Shown here piece after piece: positions 1 to 7,244 of a stretch of DNA of 28,635 nt. Location of the stretch: assembly GCA_052031065.1 (NCBI GenBank), contig JBPEXY010000111.1:1-28635 (forward strand), given 5' to 3'. Source of the stretch: JBPEXY01 sp052031065 (GTDB taxonomy: Bacteria > Pseudomonadota > Gammaproteobacteria > Immundisolibacterales > Immundisolibacteraceae). Position numbers and translations under genes: made by a program. Each line of letters begins with the position of its first letter. Position 1 is the first letter of the stretch. The notes beneath the pieces were generated by a model. It had not been told where the DNA came from. It saw nothing but the letters and a program-made list of their open reading frames with translations, and did no database searches.

Positions 1-252
1 CACTGTTGCCGGTTCAAACGAGGTCAAGGTGGCGCTACGCTTGAGCGCCTCCTGCGGCATGTTAAGCAGACTCACATGGTCGGCCATGAACATGGCATCG
101 AACAACCCCCGCTCGAGGGTCTGCGCTGAACGCACCAGGCCGGGAAAATTAAAATTGGCATCGGCCATGCCATCGGGGTAACGCCAGCTGCAGGTATGGA
201 TGCTCGCGGGACGCATAAAAGCGCCAAATCTCAGTTTTTTATCAGCTGCCAT
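1..252 (-). CDS. Luciferase-like flavin monooxygenase, DszA/NtaA type (5' part only)
   Basis: The window holds the first 84 codons of a gene running off the left edge. The N-terminus reads as LRFGAFMRPASIHTCSWRYP, followed by ANFNFPGLVRSAQTLERGLF and a MADHV stretch. This is the typical start of the NtaA/SnaA/DszA branch of FMNH2-dependent bacterial-luciferase-like monooxygenases, which use reduced flavin and O2 to cleave C-N or C-S bonds (nitrilotriacetate, dibenzothiophene sulfone). The ATG at 250-252 is preceded by a strong AGGAGGGAG ribosome site. The substrate cannot be read from this fragment. The presence of two DszB-like genes 3-5 kb away makes a sulfur-containing substrate attractive, but that is inference. 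The remaining ~350 residues lie outside the window. Confidence 0.8.
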   Translation of the reverse strand, partial: MAADKKLRFGAFMRPASIHTCSWRYPDGMADANFNFPGLVRSAQTLERGLFDAMFMADHVSLLNMPQEALKRSATLTSFEPATV

Positions 253-398
253 GGCTCTCCCTCCTGGGGTTAATTTCCCGATTTCGTTCCTTGCGTCTCC
301 AGGCCCTGCGCAAGTCCTGTGACTGATTCCCTGTGGTAAGAGCCCTCTGTCACCTGACCGGGTGGAGACTGGGTAAATTCGTTTGAGGTCGAACCGAA

Positions 399-568
399 TC
401 AGTCGAACAGCTGGCAGAGAAACCGATCCGGTTCACCGGGTACCCGATGAAAAAACAGGCGTGGTTGCCTGGTTCCCTGCGCACTTCGGGAATCAGCTTG
501 CGCATGGTCCCCTCCAGCCAGGCGACCTTTTCCGGCCTGACCCTCATTTTAAGAATGATACAGATCAT
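399..568 (-). pseudogene. Remnant of an ABM-type (antibiotic biosynthesis monooxygenase) small protein
   Basis: The minus strand opens at 568 with ICIILKMRVRPEKVAWLEGT followed by MRKLIPEVRREPGNHACF. This resembles the first beta strand and helix of ABM/YgiN-like ferredoxin-fold proteins, including the EPG motif. The open frame then turns into unlikely sequence. If one base is gained or lost in the run of six A (450-455 on the plus strand), the other frame continues with FHRVPGEPDRFLCQLFD, the expected second strand and PDRF region, and stops at 399-401. The domain therefore looks frameshifted and also shortened (about 56 residues against a usual 95-100). It lies between the flavin monooxygenase and the sulfotransferase on the same strand. 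A sequencing error in the homopolymer could explain the shift but not the early stop. Confidence 0.45.
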
Positions 569-639
569 TAGCGATCCTGTTGTTCCGCAACACCAGTCAC
601 GCTGGCTTTTGCCAGCTATTGACCGTTGGGCAAAAGCAA

Positions 640-1536
640 TTAACCTGCCAACAGATCGCGCAGGTCACTGTAGGATTCGAGGCCAGTGGCCGGGGTGATC
701 TCGCGTCGCCACGCTTCGTCGATCATCGCCGCTGCCTCAGGCGTCAGCTCCGCGTTATGATCGCCCACAGCACCCTTGCGCACCTTGCTACCGGTGCCGG
801 GCGGCAGACCGCACGCTTCGTTGCGGGCATCGCTGAACAGATGGTCGTCAAACTGACGCTCATGTTCGCGCATAAACTCAATCGACGATTGACGCAACAC
901 AATGTCCCGCAGCTCATCATCCAGTTTGCACCCGACAAAATCGGCGATACGCTCCAGCGTGGCAGGGAAATCCTGTTTCATCAGTTCGTATCCGAGCACC
1001 AACACCTGCTCATCATTACGATGGGGCCACCAGCCGAGCAGGTGCTCCCAGTAGTTGAGCGGCCCGACCCGGGGGATAAACATCACCTGCACGATCTCTG
1101 TCGTGGTGACGCTACCGGCCTCGAAAAACCAGCCGTTCCAGAAATGGTACTGAGAGACCACCACATCTTTTGGATCACGGACGACGATGATGGTTTTGCC
1201 ACCCTTCGGTGCCATCGGAAACGGCAGATGGAGCTTGTAGGCTCTGGGAGCCGCGACCTGGTCACCGTGAATGTCGAGCCCCATATCCAGAGCGGTTTCC
1301 AGCCATGGCACTACTTCGGTGATTTCCTCAAATTGCATGTCACCCCGGGTCCGCAGGCCATGCACAATCTGTTGCAGCCAGGTGGTACCGCTTTTCGGGT
1401 AGGTGTTGATAAAGACATCGTCTGGCCGTGGCGTGAACGACATCGCGTTACCGATACTCTGTTCAGAAATCAGATTGGCGGCTCGCTGCAGCATCTCTTC
1501 CATCGACTGCGGTCGGCGCAACTGCTGTTCAGCCAT
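640..1536 (-). CDS. PAPS-dependent sulfotransferase family protein
   Basis: This 298-residue protein is a cytosolic-type sulfotransferase (Sulfotransfer_1 family), which moves a sulfonate group from PAPS to a hydroxyl or amine. Visible motifs are the 5'-phosphosulfate loop TYPKSGTTW (residues 45-53, Lys48), the likely catalytic His103 in KLHLP, and the 3'-phosphate site VVRDPKDVVVSQY (118-130, with Arg120 and Ser128). An RKGAVGDH segment near the C-terminus matches the conserved RKGxxGD motif. The length is normal for the family. The ATG at 1536 has a GAGGAGA ribosome site. It is transcribed toward the ABM remnant and the flavin monooxygenase and may share a transcript with them. Its acceptor is unknown. 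PAP, the by-product, would be recycled by CysQ, which is encoded at 21.7-22.5 kb. Confidence 0.88.
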   Translation of the reverse strand: MAEQQLRRPQSMEEMLQRAANLISEQSIGNAMSFTPRPDDVFINTYPKSGTTWLQQIVHGLRTRGDMQFEEITEVVPWLETALDMGLDIHGDQVAAPRAYKLHLPFPMAPKGGKTIIVVRDPKDVVVSQYHFWNGWFFEAGSVTTTEIVQVMFIPRVGPLNYWEHLLGWWPHRNDEQVLVLGYELMKQDFPATLERIADFVGCKLDDELRDIVLRQSSIEFMREHERQFDDHLFSDARNEACGLPPGTGSKVRKGAVGDHNAELTPEAAAMIDEAWRREITPATGLESYSDLRDLLAG

Positions 1537-1934
1537 TCAGGGTCTCCTCAATAATTGTGGTCGGCTACTGTTTCTGTCCATCGCAGGGATTTTCAGCCAT
1601 CAGTCATTTTAGTGCCGGCTGTAGGTACCTCCGACACTTTATCCTCCGTAGTGATCCGGGGATAGAACAGCAAAACAGTGCGCCGGGTGGGTCAGGTCAG
1701 ATTTACCACGACTACCGGTATCAGGGGAGGAATAGTATCAATTCGTCGCCCCCACCACGTTAGATGGTGCGGTACGCGGCCCGGTTGTGAGCAGCGTCTG
1801 CGACGACCGGCAGAAGGATTTCAGATCACACTGCGCAAAATAGCCCTACTGGTGGCCAACGGAGTACCCGGCGACATGGGGCTCATCACCTGAAGGACGC
1901 TTCGGGTCGCTTGAATCCACGGCGTGACGAAAGA
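1537..1934. other. 398-bp gap without a recognised gene
   Basis: Between the sulfotransferase start and the PilZ stop there are only short, overlapping open frames on the plus strand (for example 1678-1893). None has a ribosome site, a recognisable motif or neighbour-like composition. The sulfotransferase promoter should lie at the left side of the gap, but I see no convincing -35/-10 pair. It may contain decayed coding sequence, but I cannot assign it to a family. Confidence 0.5.
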
Positions 1935-2567
1935 TCAGGCGGCTTGCTGAGAGTGCATCTGTATCAAGCCGCCGATCATCAACTGCTCAGTCAGCGAACC
2001 AAGCTGGAACTGAACGCCGTAACTTGCCAGCCCTTCTACCTCATCGATGGGTTGAATGTTGCGGACAATAGAAGTCATCGACAGGCGTTGACGCTGTTGA
2101 TCGAATTCAACAATCACTGAAATTTGCAGTCGGTCGCCGATATTGCCGAGCTGCGGCGGACCGACAAACCGGGCCCCGCCAACACTAAGATCGACGATGG
2201 TGATATCTGAACGCGATTGGCCCGCCGACTCGACCTGGGCAGGAAGATTAGAAGAGATACGCTCGGATTTACGCACGAATGCCTTCTCAATCTCTTTTGG
2301 GTATTCAACGTGCAGGTAGGGGTATGGCCTTAACAATACGGCAATGATTGGGGTGGCAAAAGCGTAGACGCTGTCACCACCCATGAATCGCGTGGTCGCT
2401 AGCTGTCCTTCTCTGAGCAACAACGCCTTGCCGTTAACCGACGGCGTCTGCAGCATAATGCTATGCGGGCGCGCATAGCCGATAATACGAGAGGCGTAGC
2501 GTTTCACCTGATCCCCCAGATTGAGCTGGAGTTGAACAGGCGTGCCTATATTGAGTTCCAGATCCAT
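1935..2567 (-). CDS. YcgR-like PilZ domain protein (c-di-GMP receptor)
   Basis: This 210-residue protein has the two-part YcgR layout: an N-terminal beta-barrel domain (about residues 1-95) and a C-terminal PilZ domain (about 97-205). The c-di-GMP binding signature is intact. RKSER gives RxxxR at 99-103, and DLSVGG (126-131) gives the D/NxSxxG motif. PilZ proteins of this layout bind c-di-GMP and act on motility or surface behaviour, as YcgR does on the flagellar motor. No signal peptide or membrane segment is visible, so it should be cytoplasmic. The gene stands alone with no flagellar or cyclase gene nearby, so the target process is unknown. The ATG at 2567 fits the conserved N-terminus. 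Confidence 0.85.
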   Translation of the reverse strand: MDLELNIGTPVQLQLNLGDQVKRYASRIIGYARPHSIMLQTPSVNGKALLLREGQLATTRFMGGDSVYAFATPIIAVLLRPYPYLHVEYPKEIEKAFVRKSERISSNLPAQVESAGQSRSDITIVDLSVGGARFVGPPQLGNIGDRLQISVIVEFDQQRQRLSMTSIVRNIQPIDEVEGLASYGVQFQLGSLTEQLMIGGLIQMHSQQAA

Positions 2568-2753
2568 CGGCTAATTTTGGGCAATACAGTTTCAGGGCTG
2601 TGGCAATCAACTCGCCCTTTTATCGGCCGAAAAATGATTTTGTTTAATAACCGCTGAACAGAATAGGATTAGCCTTGGCCCATGAGCGGAGTCATCAGCA
2701 AGAGTAGACCAGCGCACCCGCGCTACAGATCAAACAGGACCAACGGTAACACT

Positions 2754-2793
2754 TAAAAAAATAACCCGGCCGGCATTGCACCAACCGGGTTAA
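2754..2793 (-). terminator. Rho-independent terminator after the DapA-like/DszB-like operon
   Basis: On the minus strand an 8-bp stem (arms at 2785-2792 and 2762-2769, TAACCCGG and its complement) encloses a 15-nt loop. It is followed directly by a run of seven T (plus-strand A at 2755-2761). It lies about 20 nt beyond the stop codon of the DszB-like gene and marks the end of that transcript. Confidence 0.85.
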
Positions 2794-2813
2794 CTGTTCT
2801 AATCGGGCCTGCT

Positions 2814-3857
2814 TCAGGCCGCGTAAGGGATCTGCTCGCGCCGATAGGCTTCGCGCAGAAACTCCGGGTTAATCCAGCCATCAAGAGTCACCTTGTCTGA
2901 AAGGTAGCCCTTGTCGACCATAAACCCCATGAACGACCTGGCGAGCCCAAGCACATGCTCATCAAAAGTGGGCCAGAGGTGTTCGTTGAAGTCGGCCTGG
3001 TAGGCTTTGAAGATATCATCGGTTTCCACCCCCAGCTCGGTTGCCATTACCTCTGCCGCCTGCTGGCGGTTATCCGCCGCAAAAGCTGAGGCGCGGACCA
3101 GTACCTGCAGATAGCGGATCACCCCTTCCGGGTTTTCGGTGATGGTATTGCCGCTGACGGTGATCGGTCGCGGGTTGGCGTTGCTCTTATATTCGTCACG
3201 CTCACTGGTCATCAGGTCGTAAAGCATCTGAATGCGCCCTTCATAACAGCGCTCGGTGTAGAGAGCCTCGGCGTTCTTGGCGAACACCACATCCACCTCG
3301 CCGCGCAGTAATGCCTCTATTTCACCGGCATAAAGCGGCGGCACGACCCGTTTCTCACCCTGGCCATAATCGGCATTAACAGTCGCGAGTACATCCTCGT
3401 CAATCTCAAAATCGGTGAGCTGCACATCCTCTTCGCTCATGCCGTGCTCTTGCAGCGCACCCCAGAAAGCCTTGTGGGCGTTAACATGCATGAAATCGAT
3501 CTCCAGCTGCGGTCGTACCGGCAGGCCAATTTTTTTACCTTTAAGGTCGGCAAAAGTTTTAATACCCGAGTCGGGTCGCACATAGAAACGCAAGGTTTCA
3601 GCGACGAAGGTGAAACCAACCACGACGGTATCGGCGCCGTTCTGGCGCGCCCAAAGCGGCGGGATGAATCCGCCTTCACGAAACGAATCCTTGAGCACAT
3701 GGGTAAAGTGGGTGCTCGCCTGCTGGCGACCCAGTTCTTTTATATTGCGCACCTCAAATTCGGAGCCCTGAAACTCCTCATCGAACATTTTGCGCTGATA
3801 GGCAATACCGGACGCGGTCGCCACCGGGCAGCGGCTGTACCAAAGTGTGTGGGCCAT
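2814..3857 (-). CDS. DszB-like sulfinate desulfinase family protein (paralogue 1)
   Basis: This 347-residue protein resembles DszB, the 2'-hydroxybiphenyl-2-sulfinate desulfinase of biodesulfurisation, which is itself derived from the SsuA/TauA-type binding-protein fold. The N-terminus WYSRCPVATA matches the DszB segment YSNCPVPNA, which carries the catalytic Cys27. HFTHVLKDSFR followed by EGGFIPPL matches the DszB His60-x9-Arg70 stretch, giving Cys10, His50 and Arg60 here. The C-terminal GYLSDKVTLDGWINPEFL also matches the DszB end. There is no signal peptide, so it should be a cytoplasmic enzyme rather than an ABC binding protein. The ATG at 3857 has a GGAGG site. It lies 32 bp downstream of the DapA-like gene, clearly in one operon, and is paralogous to the divergent gene at 5157. 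The family match and residues are seen; the actual sulfinate (or other) substrate is unknown. Confidence 0.75.
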   Translation of the reverse strand: MAHTLWYSRCPVATASGIAYQRKMFDEEFQGSEFEVRNIKELGRQQASTHFTHVLKDSFREGGFIPPLWARQNGADTVVVGFTFVAETLRFYVRPDSGIKTFADLKGKKIGLPVRPQLEIDFMHVNAHKAFWGALQEHGMSEEDVQLTDFEIDEDVLATVNADYGQGEKRVVPPLYAGEIEALLRGEVDVVFAKNAEALYTERCYEGRIQMLYDLMTSERDEYKSNANPRPITVSGNTITENPEGVIRYLQVLVRASAFAADNRQQAAEVMATELGVETDDIFKAYQADFNEHLWPTFDEHVLGLARSFMGFMVDKGYLSDKVTLDGWINPEFLREAYRREQIPYAA

Positions 3858-3889
3858 GTTAATCCTCCAGGTTGATTCGAAAGCGGCGT

Positions 3890-4876
3890 TCAGGCTGCGG
3901 CCTGTGATTCGTCGATCGCGCCGTTGGCTAGTAATGTATCGCGGATCATCTGCTTCATTTCGTCATCCGCGTAGGCGGGCAACGGCGGACGTGATGGCCC
4001 CATCGGATAACCGAGTAGCTCCATCCAGTACTTGATTGGCGCCAGCGAGTACTGATTCTTGCGCACAATAGGCCAGACAATGGCGTTCTGCAGCAGTTGC
4101 CGCATCGGTTCCAGCTCCTGAAACAGCGGCAGCGCCTCGTCCACCCTACCCTCGTTGGCGAGCTGCATCTGGCGCAAAAAGACATCGCGCTTTTTGCCGT
4201 ACATGATGTATTCGCAGGTGCCGAACAGGCACTGACCGCCATGGGCGGCGGCATCCCACAGGTAGAAACTCTCCATCGGCTCGGTCACCACCATACGATC
4301 ACCGCACATTTTGCGCATGGCGATAGTATCGGCGGGATTGAGCAGGCCGTTTTTGATGCCGACCACCTGCTCGAGATCGGCCAGCCGGTTAAGCAGACCG
4401 TGATTGAGGGTCACCCCGGCGGTCGGTGTATTGTAAAGCACCGTAGCCAGCGGACTATTGTCACTGATGTATTTGTAGAAACCGTACAGATCATCGTCGG
4501 AGCGCAGCTGTAGCACCGGGTTGATCACCTCAATCAGGTCGAAACCCATTTCATCGAGTGCTTTCGCCTTTTCCACCACGGTAAAGGGCGATGGTTCGAG
4601 AATCACCGCTACCAGCATCATCCGACCCTGGTTGGCATCGGCAATGGTCTGGCTGTATTCCAGCCACTCCGTCGGGGTCATGTTCCACCCTTCAGCGGTG
4701 TTGCCGCCGGTCATCAGCCCATGCAGGCCATCGGCAGCCCAACGATCAACGTTGCTGGCCAGCGATTTATGATCAATGGAAAAGTCAGTATTAAAAGGTG
4801 TTGGCACCGCGTTGGTGGAATCCACCATCATTTTGCGCGCCCACTGTTTCGCCTCTGCAGCGGTGTATTTGGCCAT
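3890..4876 (-). CDS. DapA-family (DHDPS/NAL superfamily) lyase or aldolase
   Basis: This 328-residue protein has the class I aldolase fold of the dihydrodipicolinate synthase / N-acetylneuraminate lyase family. The Tyr of YNTP (Tyr148) and the Schiff-base Lys in GIKNG (Lys175) are present. The usual GTTGE loop is altered to GGNTAEG (57-63), so it is unlikely to be the lysine-pathway DapA. The C-terminus is also longer than in DapA. Members of this superfamily cleave or form C-C bonds of pyruvate-containing substrates, including hydratase-aldolases of aromatic degradation. The start chosen at 4876 (MAKYTAAEAKQWARK) has a GGAGGGAGGAAC ribosome site; the longer open frame to 4981 does not look coding. 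It heads a two-gene operon with the DszB-like gene and is divergent from the second DszB-like gene, which suggests a shared pathway. The substrate is not known. Confidence 0.8.
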   Translation of the reverse strand: MAKYTAAEAKQWARKMMVDSTNAVPTPFNTDFSIDHKSLASNVDRWAADGLHGLMTGGNTAEGWNMTPTEWLEYSQTIADANQGRMMLVAVILEPSPFTVVEKAKALDEMGFDLIEVINPVLQLRSDDDLYGFYKYISDNSPLATVLYNTPTAGVTLNHGLLNRLADLEQVVGIKNGLLNPADTIAMRKMCGDRMVVTEPMESFYLWDAAAHGGQCLFGTCEYIMYGKKRDVFLRQMQLANEGRVDEALPLFQELEPMRQLLQNAIVWPIVRKNQYSLAPIKYWMELLGYPMGPSRPPLPAYADDEMKQMIRDTLLANGAIDESQAAA

Positions 4877-5036
4877 GTTCCTCCCTCCCTCTTCATTGCC
4901 GAACCAGATATTCAAAGCCATCGCTATGATAAGGGTAGCCGAGGATATCGTGAACCGAAACTCACCATGCCGCCAGAACACCTGACATCAGCTAGTCAGC
5001 CGGATACGACTACGGATCAATGTGAGCTATAGCGGG

Positions 5037-5065
5037 CTGACAGCATGGCTGAGGCTATATATGCT
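5037..5065 (+). promoter_or_regulatory. Candidate sigma-70 promoter for the second DszB-like gene
   Basis: CTGACA (5037-5042) and TATGCT (5060-5065) are separated by 17 bp, giving five and four of six consensus bases. Transcription would start near 5072 and leave a leader of about 85 nt before the ATG at 5157. The -10 element falls inside the first copy of the tandem repeat at 5060-5091, so a repeat-binding regulator could block it. This is inference from sequence only. Confidence 0.35.
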
Positions 5066-5091
5066 AGTTGAACAATATGCTGGTTGAACAA
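5060..5091 (+). repeat. Tandem 16-bp direct repeat in the divergent regulatory region
   Basis: TATGCTAGTTGAACAA (5060-5075) is followed without a gap by TATGCTGGTTGAACAA (5076-5091), 15 of 16 bases identical. It lies in the 280-bp region between two divergent genes, upstream of the DszB-like gene at 5157. A spacing of 16 bp (about 1.5 helical turns) would put the two copies on different faces. They may be a regulator's binding sites, or a simple slippage duplication. Confidence 0.75.
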
Positions 5092-5156
5092 GATGAGATG
5101 CGGCGAGAGACAGGCGAGTGGCAATACCGGCGCCGCAATTGCCAGGAGGAAACCCA

Positions 5157-6215
5157 ATGGAACGGACGATCTACTACACCCGCTGCCCGGTGGCCACCGC
5201 TACCGGAATCGCTCTGGAAACCGGTCTGTTCGAGGCCGAGTTTGGAAGCGAGTCTGACTCTGGCCCGATCCGCTTTGAAAACATCAAGAGCCTCGGCCGC
5301 GACAAGATGATGCAATCCCATTTCGATCATCACCTCGACAATTCAGTCCGCGAAGGGGGCGCTATTCCACCGATCTGGGCACGCAGCCGCGGCGCCGATA
5401 CGGCGCTGCTCGGACTCACCTATGTCAAGGACTCCCTCGCCTTTATGGTGCGCGCCGATTCCGACATCCAGCAGTTTTCCGACCTCGCTGGCAGGCGCTG
5501 TTCACTGCCGCTGCACCCGAAACTACTGACCGACTTTATGCGCGCCAACACCGAACGTGGCTTTCTCTGTGCGCTGGCGGAACACGGCATGAGCGCCGAT
5601 GATGTGCTGTTCGAGGACACCATAATCGATAACGATTTCAAACAGAGCGCCAACCCGGACAGTGGCAAGGGCGGCAAACAGTTCGAGGCGACCATGTTCG
5701 ACCACGAGTTGCAGGCACTGCTGGACGGTGAGGTGGATGTCATTTTCACCAAAAACGTACAGCCCGCTCGACTGATGAGGCTGTTTGGCGACCGCCTGCG
5801 AATCATCTATGACCTGCTGGATGCGAAAAACCCGGACCACATCATTAACGGCAATCCAAGGATCATCACCATCAGCCGCAATGTGGTTAAGGAAGATCCT
5901 GATCTGGTCACCCGTTACCTGCAGGTGCTGGTACGTGGCGCTCACTACGGCTCTGGGCACCAGGCGGAAACGGCGCGCATCTGGGCCAGCGAAATTGGTG
6001 TAGAGGTCGACGATATCTATAACAGCTACCGGGGCGAATTCAACACCACCGTGTGGCCATCATTAAGCCCGGCCATGATCGGTCGCTTGCGTACCCAGAT
6101 CAATTTTCTCTGCGAGCACAATTACCTGCAGAAAGATGTCGACATCGACGACTGGATAGAGCCGGATTTCCTGCGCGAGGCGTTTCGCCGCGAAAACCTG
6201 ACCCACGCTGCCTGA
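5157..6215 (+). CDS. DszB-like sulfinate desulfinase family protein (paralogue 2)
   Basis: This 352-residue protein is clearly paralogous to the one at 2814-3857; both begin with a YxRCPVATAxGIA block and end with a WIxPxFLREAxRRE block. The positions equivalent to DszB Cys27, His60 and Arg70 are Cys10 (YYTRCPVATA), His55 and Arg65 (HFDHHLDNSVR), followed by EGGAIPPIWA. No signal peptide is present. The start at 5157 is chosen because AGGAGG lies a few bases upstream and the residue alignment with paralogue 1 begins there; the open frame extends back to 5118 without support. It is transcribed away from the DapA-like/DszB-like operon from a shared intergenic region, so the three genes are likely co-regulated. 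Whether the two copies have different substrates or work as a pair is unknown. An SsuA/TauA-like binding protein is less likely because of the cytoplasmic location and intact Cys/His/Arg. Confidence 0.75.
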   Translation: MERTIYYTRCPVATATGIALETGLFEAEFGSESDSGPIRFENIKSLGRDKMMQSHFDHHLDNSVREGGAIPPIWARSRGADTALLGLTYVKDSLAFMVRADSDIQQFSDLAGRRCSLPLHPKLLTDFMRANTERGFLCALAEHGMSADDVLFEDTIIDNDFKQSANPDSGKGGKQFEATMFDHELQALLDGEVDVIFTKNVQPARLMRLFGDRLRIIYDLLDAKNPDHIINGNPRIITISRNVVKEDPDLVTRYLQVLVRGAHYGSGHQAETARIWASEIGVEVDDIYNSYRGEFNTTVWPSLSPAMIGRLRTQINFLCEHNYLQKDVDIDDWIEPDFLREAFRRENLTHAA

Positions 6216-6233
6216 GCGCTGTTATCTGCTCAG
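6212..6233. terminator. Small hairpin between convergent genes
   Basis: CTGAGC (6212-6217) and GCTCAG (6228-6233) form a 6-bp stem with a 10-nt loop that overlaps the stop codons of both convergent genes. There is no T tract on either side, so it is at best a weak bidirectional terminator. Confidence 0.3.
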
Positions 6234-7192
6234 CGTCGGCGGATACCGCCCATAGTCACCAAAGCCACGCCACCAATAATAAGCACCAGTCCGAGAGTGT
6301 TGGTGGCAGTAATGAGCTCACCCAGTATCAACGCAGAGAGCAGGACGCCGGTTACCGGCACTGCCAACAATCCTAACGAAGCAGTAATCGCCGGCAGTGC
6401 GCGACTAATCTCCACAAAGATCCATAGCCCGAGTGCTGTCGCCAGTGGGCCGGAATAGAACAGTGAGATCAGCAACTCGCGGTTCCAGACGATATCTGGA
6501 TCAGGCTCCATCCACAGTGTCAGCGGCACCAGTACGATGCTGGCAGCCAAAAACTGCCACGGCGCTAGCGCCAGTGGTGATGCGCTCCATTGGCGTCCAC
6601 GAATGTGTAGCATGACACCGCCACTAATCGCAGCTCCGAGCAGAATCAAACCGCTGCCCAAAATCGCCAGCTGATCGCCCCAATCGAACGTCAGTGGATT
6701 AAAAAGCACAGCCACGCCAACCAGGCTGAGCAGAAAACCACCACCATTCCAGCCGGTCAACCGCTCGCCGAGAAACAGAATTGCACCCGGCACAACCCAG
6801 AGCGACATGGTATAGGCAAGGATTGAAGAACGGCCCGCCGGCACGTATTGCATACCGTAAGTTAACAGGGCGATATAGATACCCATCTGCAACGCACCAG
6901 CGCTGGCCAGAAAGGCCCAGTCACGCCGCTGGGGCAGACGCATTTCGCCAAGCAGAACGGCCAGCAGCACCATGGTCACCAGCGCCGAAACCATGCGTGC
7001 CGAGGCGAAGGTCATTGGCGGCACAAACTGCAGGCCGGTTTTCATTGCCGGCCAGTTGCCACCCCAGAGTGCAATGAGCACCAGCATCATCAGCACTGCA
7101 CTGCGTAGCGCCACCGGTTCGCTATAAACTGCCCCGCTTCGCGCCAGTGGTTCAGCGGTGGGTTTGTGACTGTTCTGGCGACTGCTGTCCAT
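6230..7192 (-). CDS. EamA-family (drug/metabolite) transporter
   Basis: This 320-residue membrane protein has about ten hydrophobic segments, arranged as two EamA repeats after a hydrophilic N-terminal tail of roughly 25 residues. ALWGGNWPAMKTGLQFVPP is the characteristic start of the first repeat, in which the first helix is followed by a short cytoplasmic turn. Members export amino acids, purines, drugs or other small metabolites across the inner membrane; the cargo cannot be read from sequence. The ATG at 7192 has a GGGGAGG site. It is the last gene of a run of minus-strand genes, 52 bp after the MBL-fold lipoprotein, and converges on the DszB-like gene with only 14 bp between the stops. 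Confidence 0.85.
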   Translation of the reverse strand: MDSSRQNSHKPTAEPLARSGAVYSEPVALRSAVLMMLVLIALWGGNWPAMKTGLQFVPPMTFASARMVSALVTMVLLAVLLGEMRLPQRRDWAFLASAGALQMGIYIALLTYGMQYVPAGRSSILAYTMSLWVVPGAILFLGERLTGWNGGGFLLSLVGVAVLFNPLTFDWGDQLAILGSGLILLGAAISGGVMLHIRGRQWSASPLALAPWQFLAASIVLVPLTLWMEPDPDIVWNRELLISLFYSGPLATALGLWIFVEISRALPAITASLGLLAVPVTGVLLSALILGELITATNTLGLVLIIGGVALVTMGGIRRR

Positions 7193-7244
7193 AGCCTCCC
7201 CTGTTAACCGCCACCGTCTCCCCTGGTCGTCCGGCCAGGGTTGC

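Noticed and set aside
580..1554. Long plus-strand open frame of 324 codons
   Set aside because: It lies antisense to the sulfotransferase, whose motifs are unambiguous, and its translation has no recognisable domain.
2814..3857. Reading the DszB-like proteins as ABC-transporter substrate-binding proteins
   Set aside because: The fold is shared, but there is no signal peptide or lipobox, no permease or ATPase gene nearby, and the DszB catalytic positions are kept.
3890..4876. Calling the DapA-family gene dapA of lysine synthesis
   Set aside because: The GTTGE loop is changed, the C-terminus is longer than in DapA, and the gene is in an operon with a DszB-like gene.
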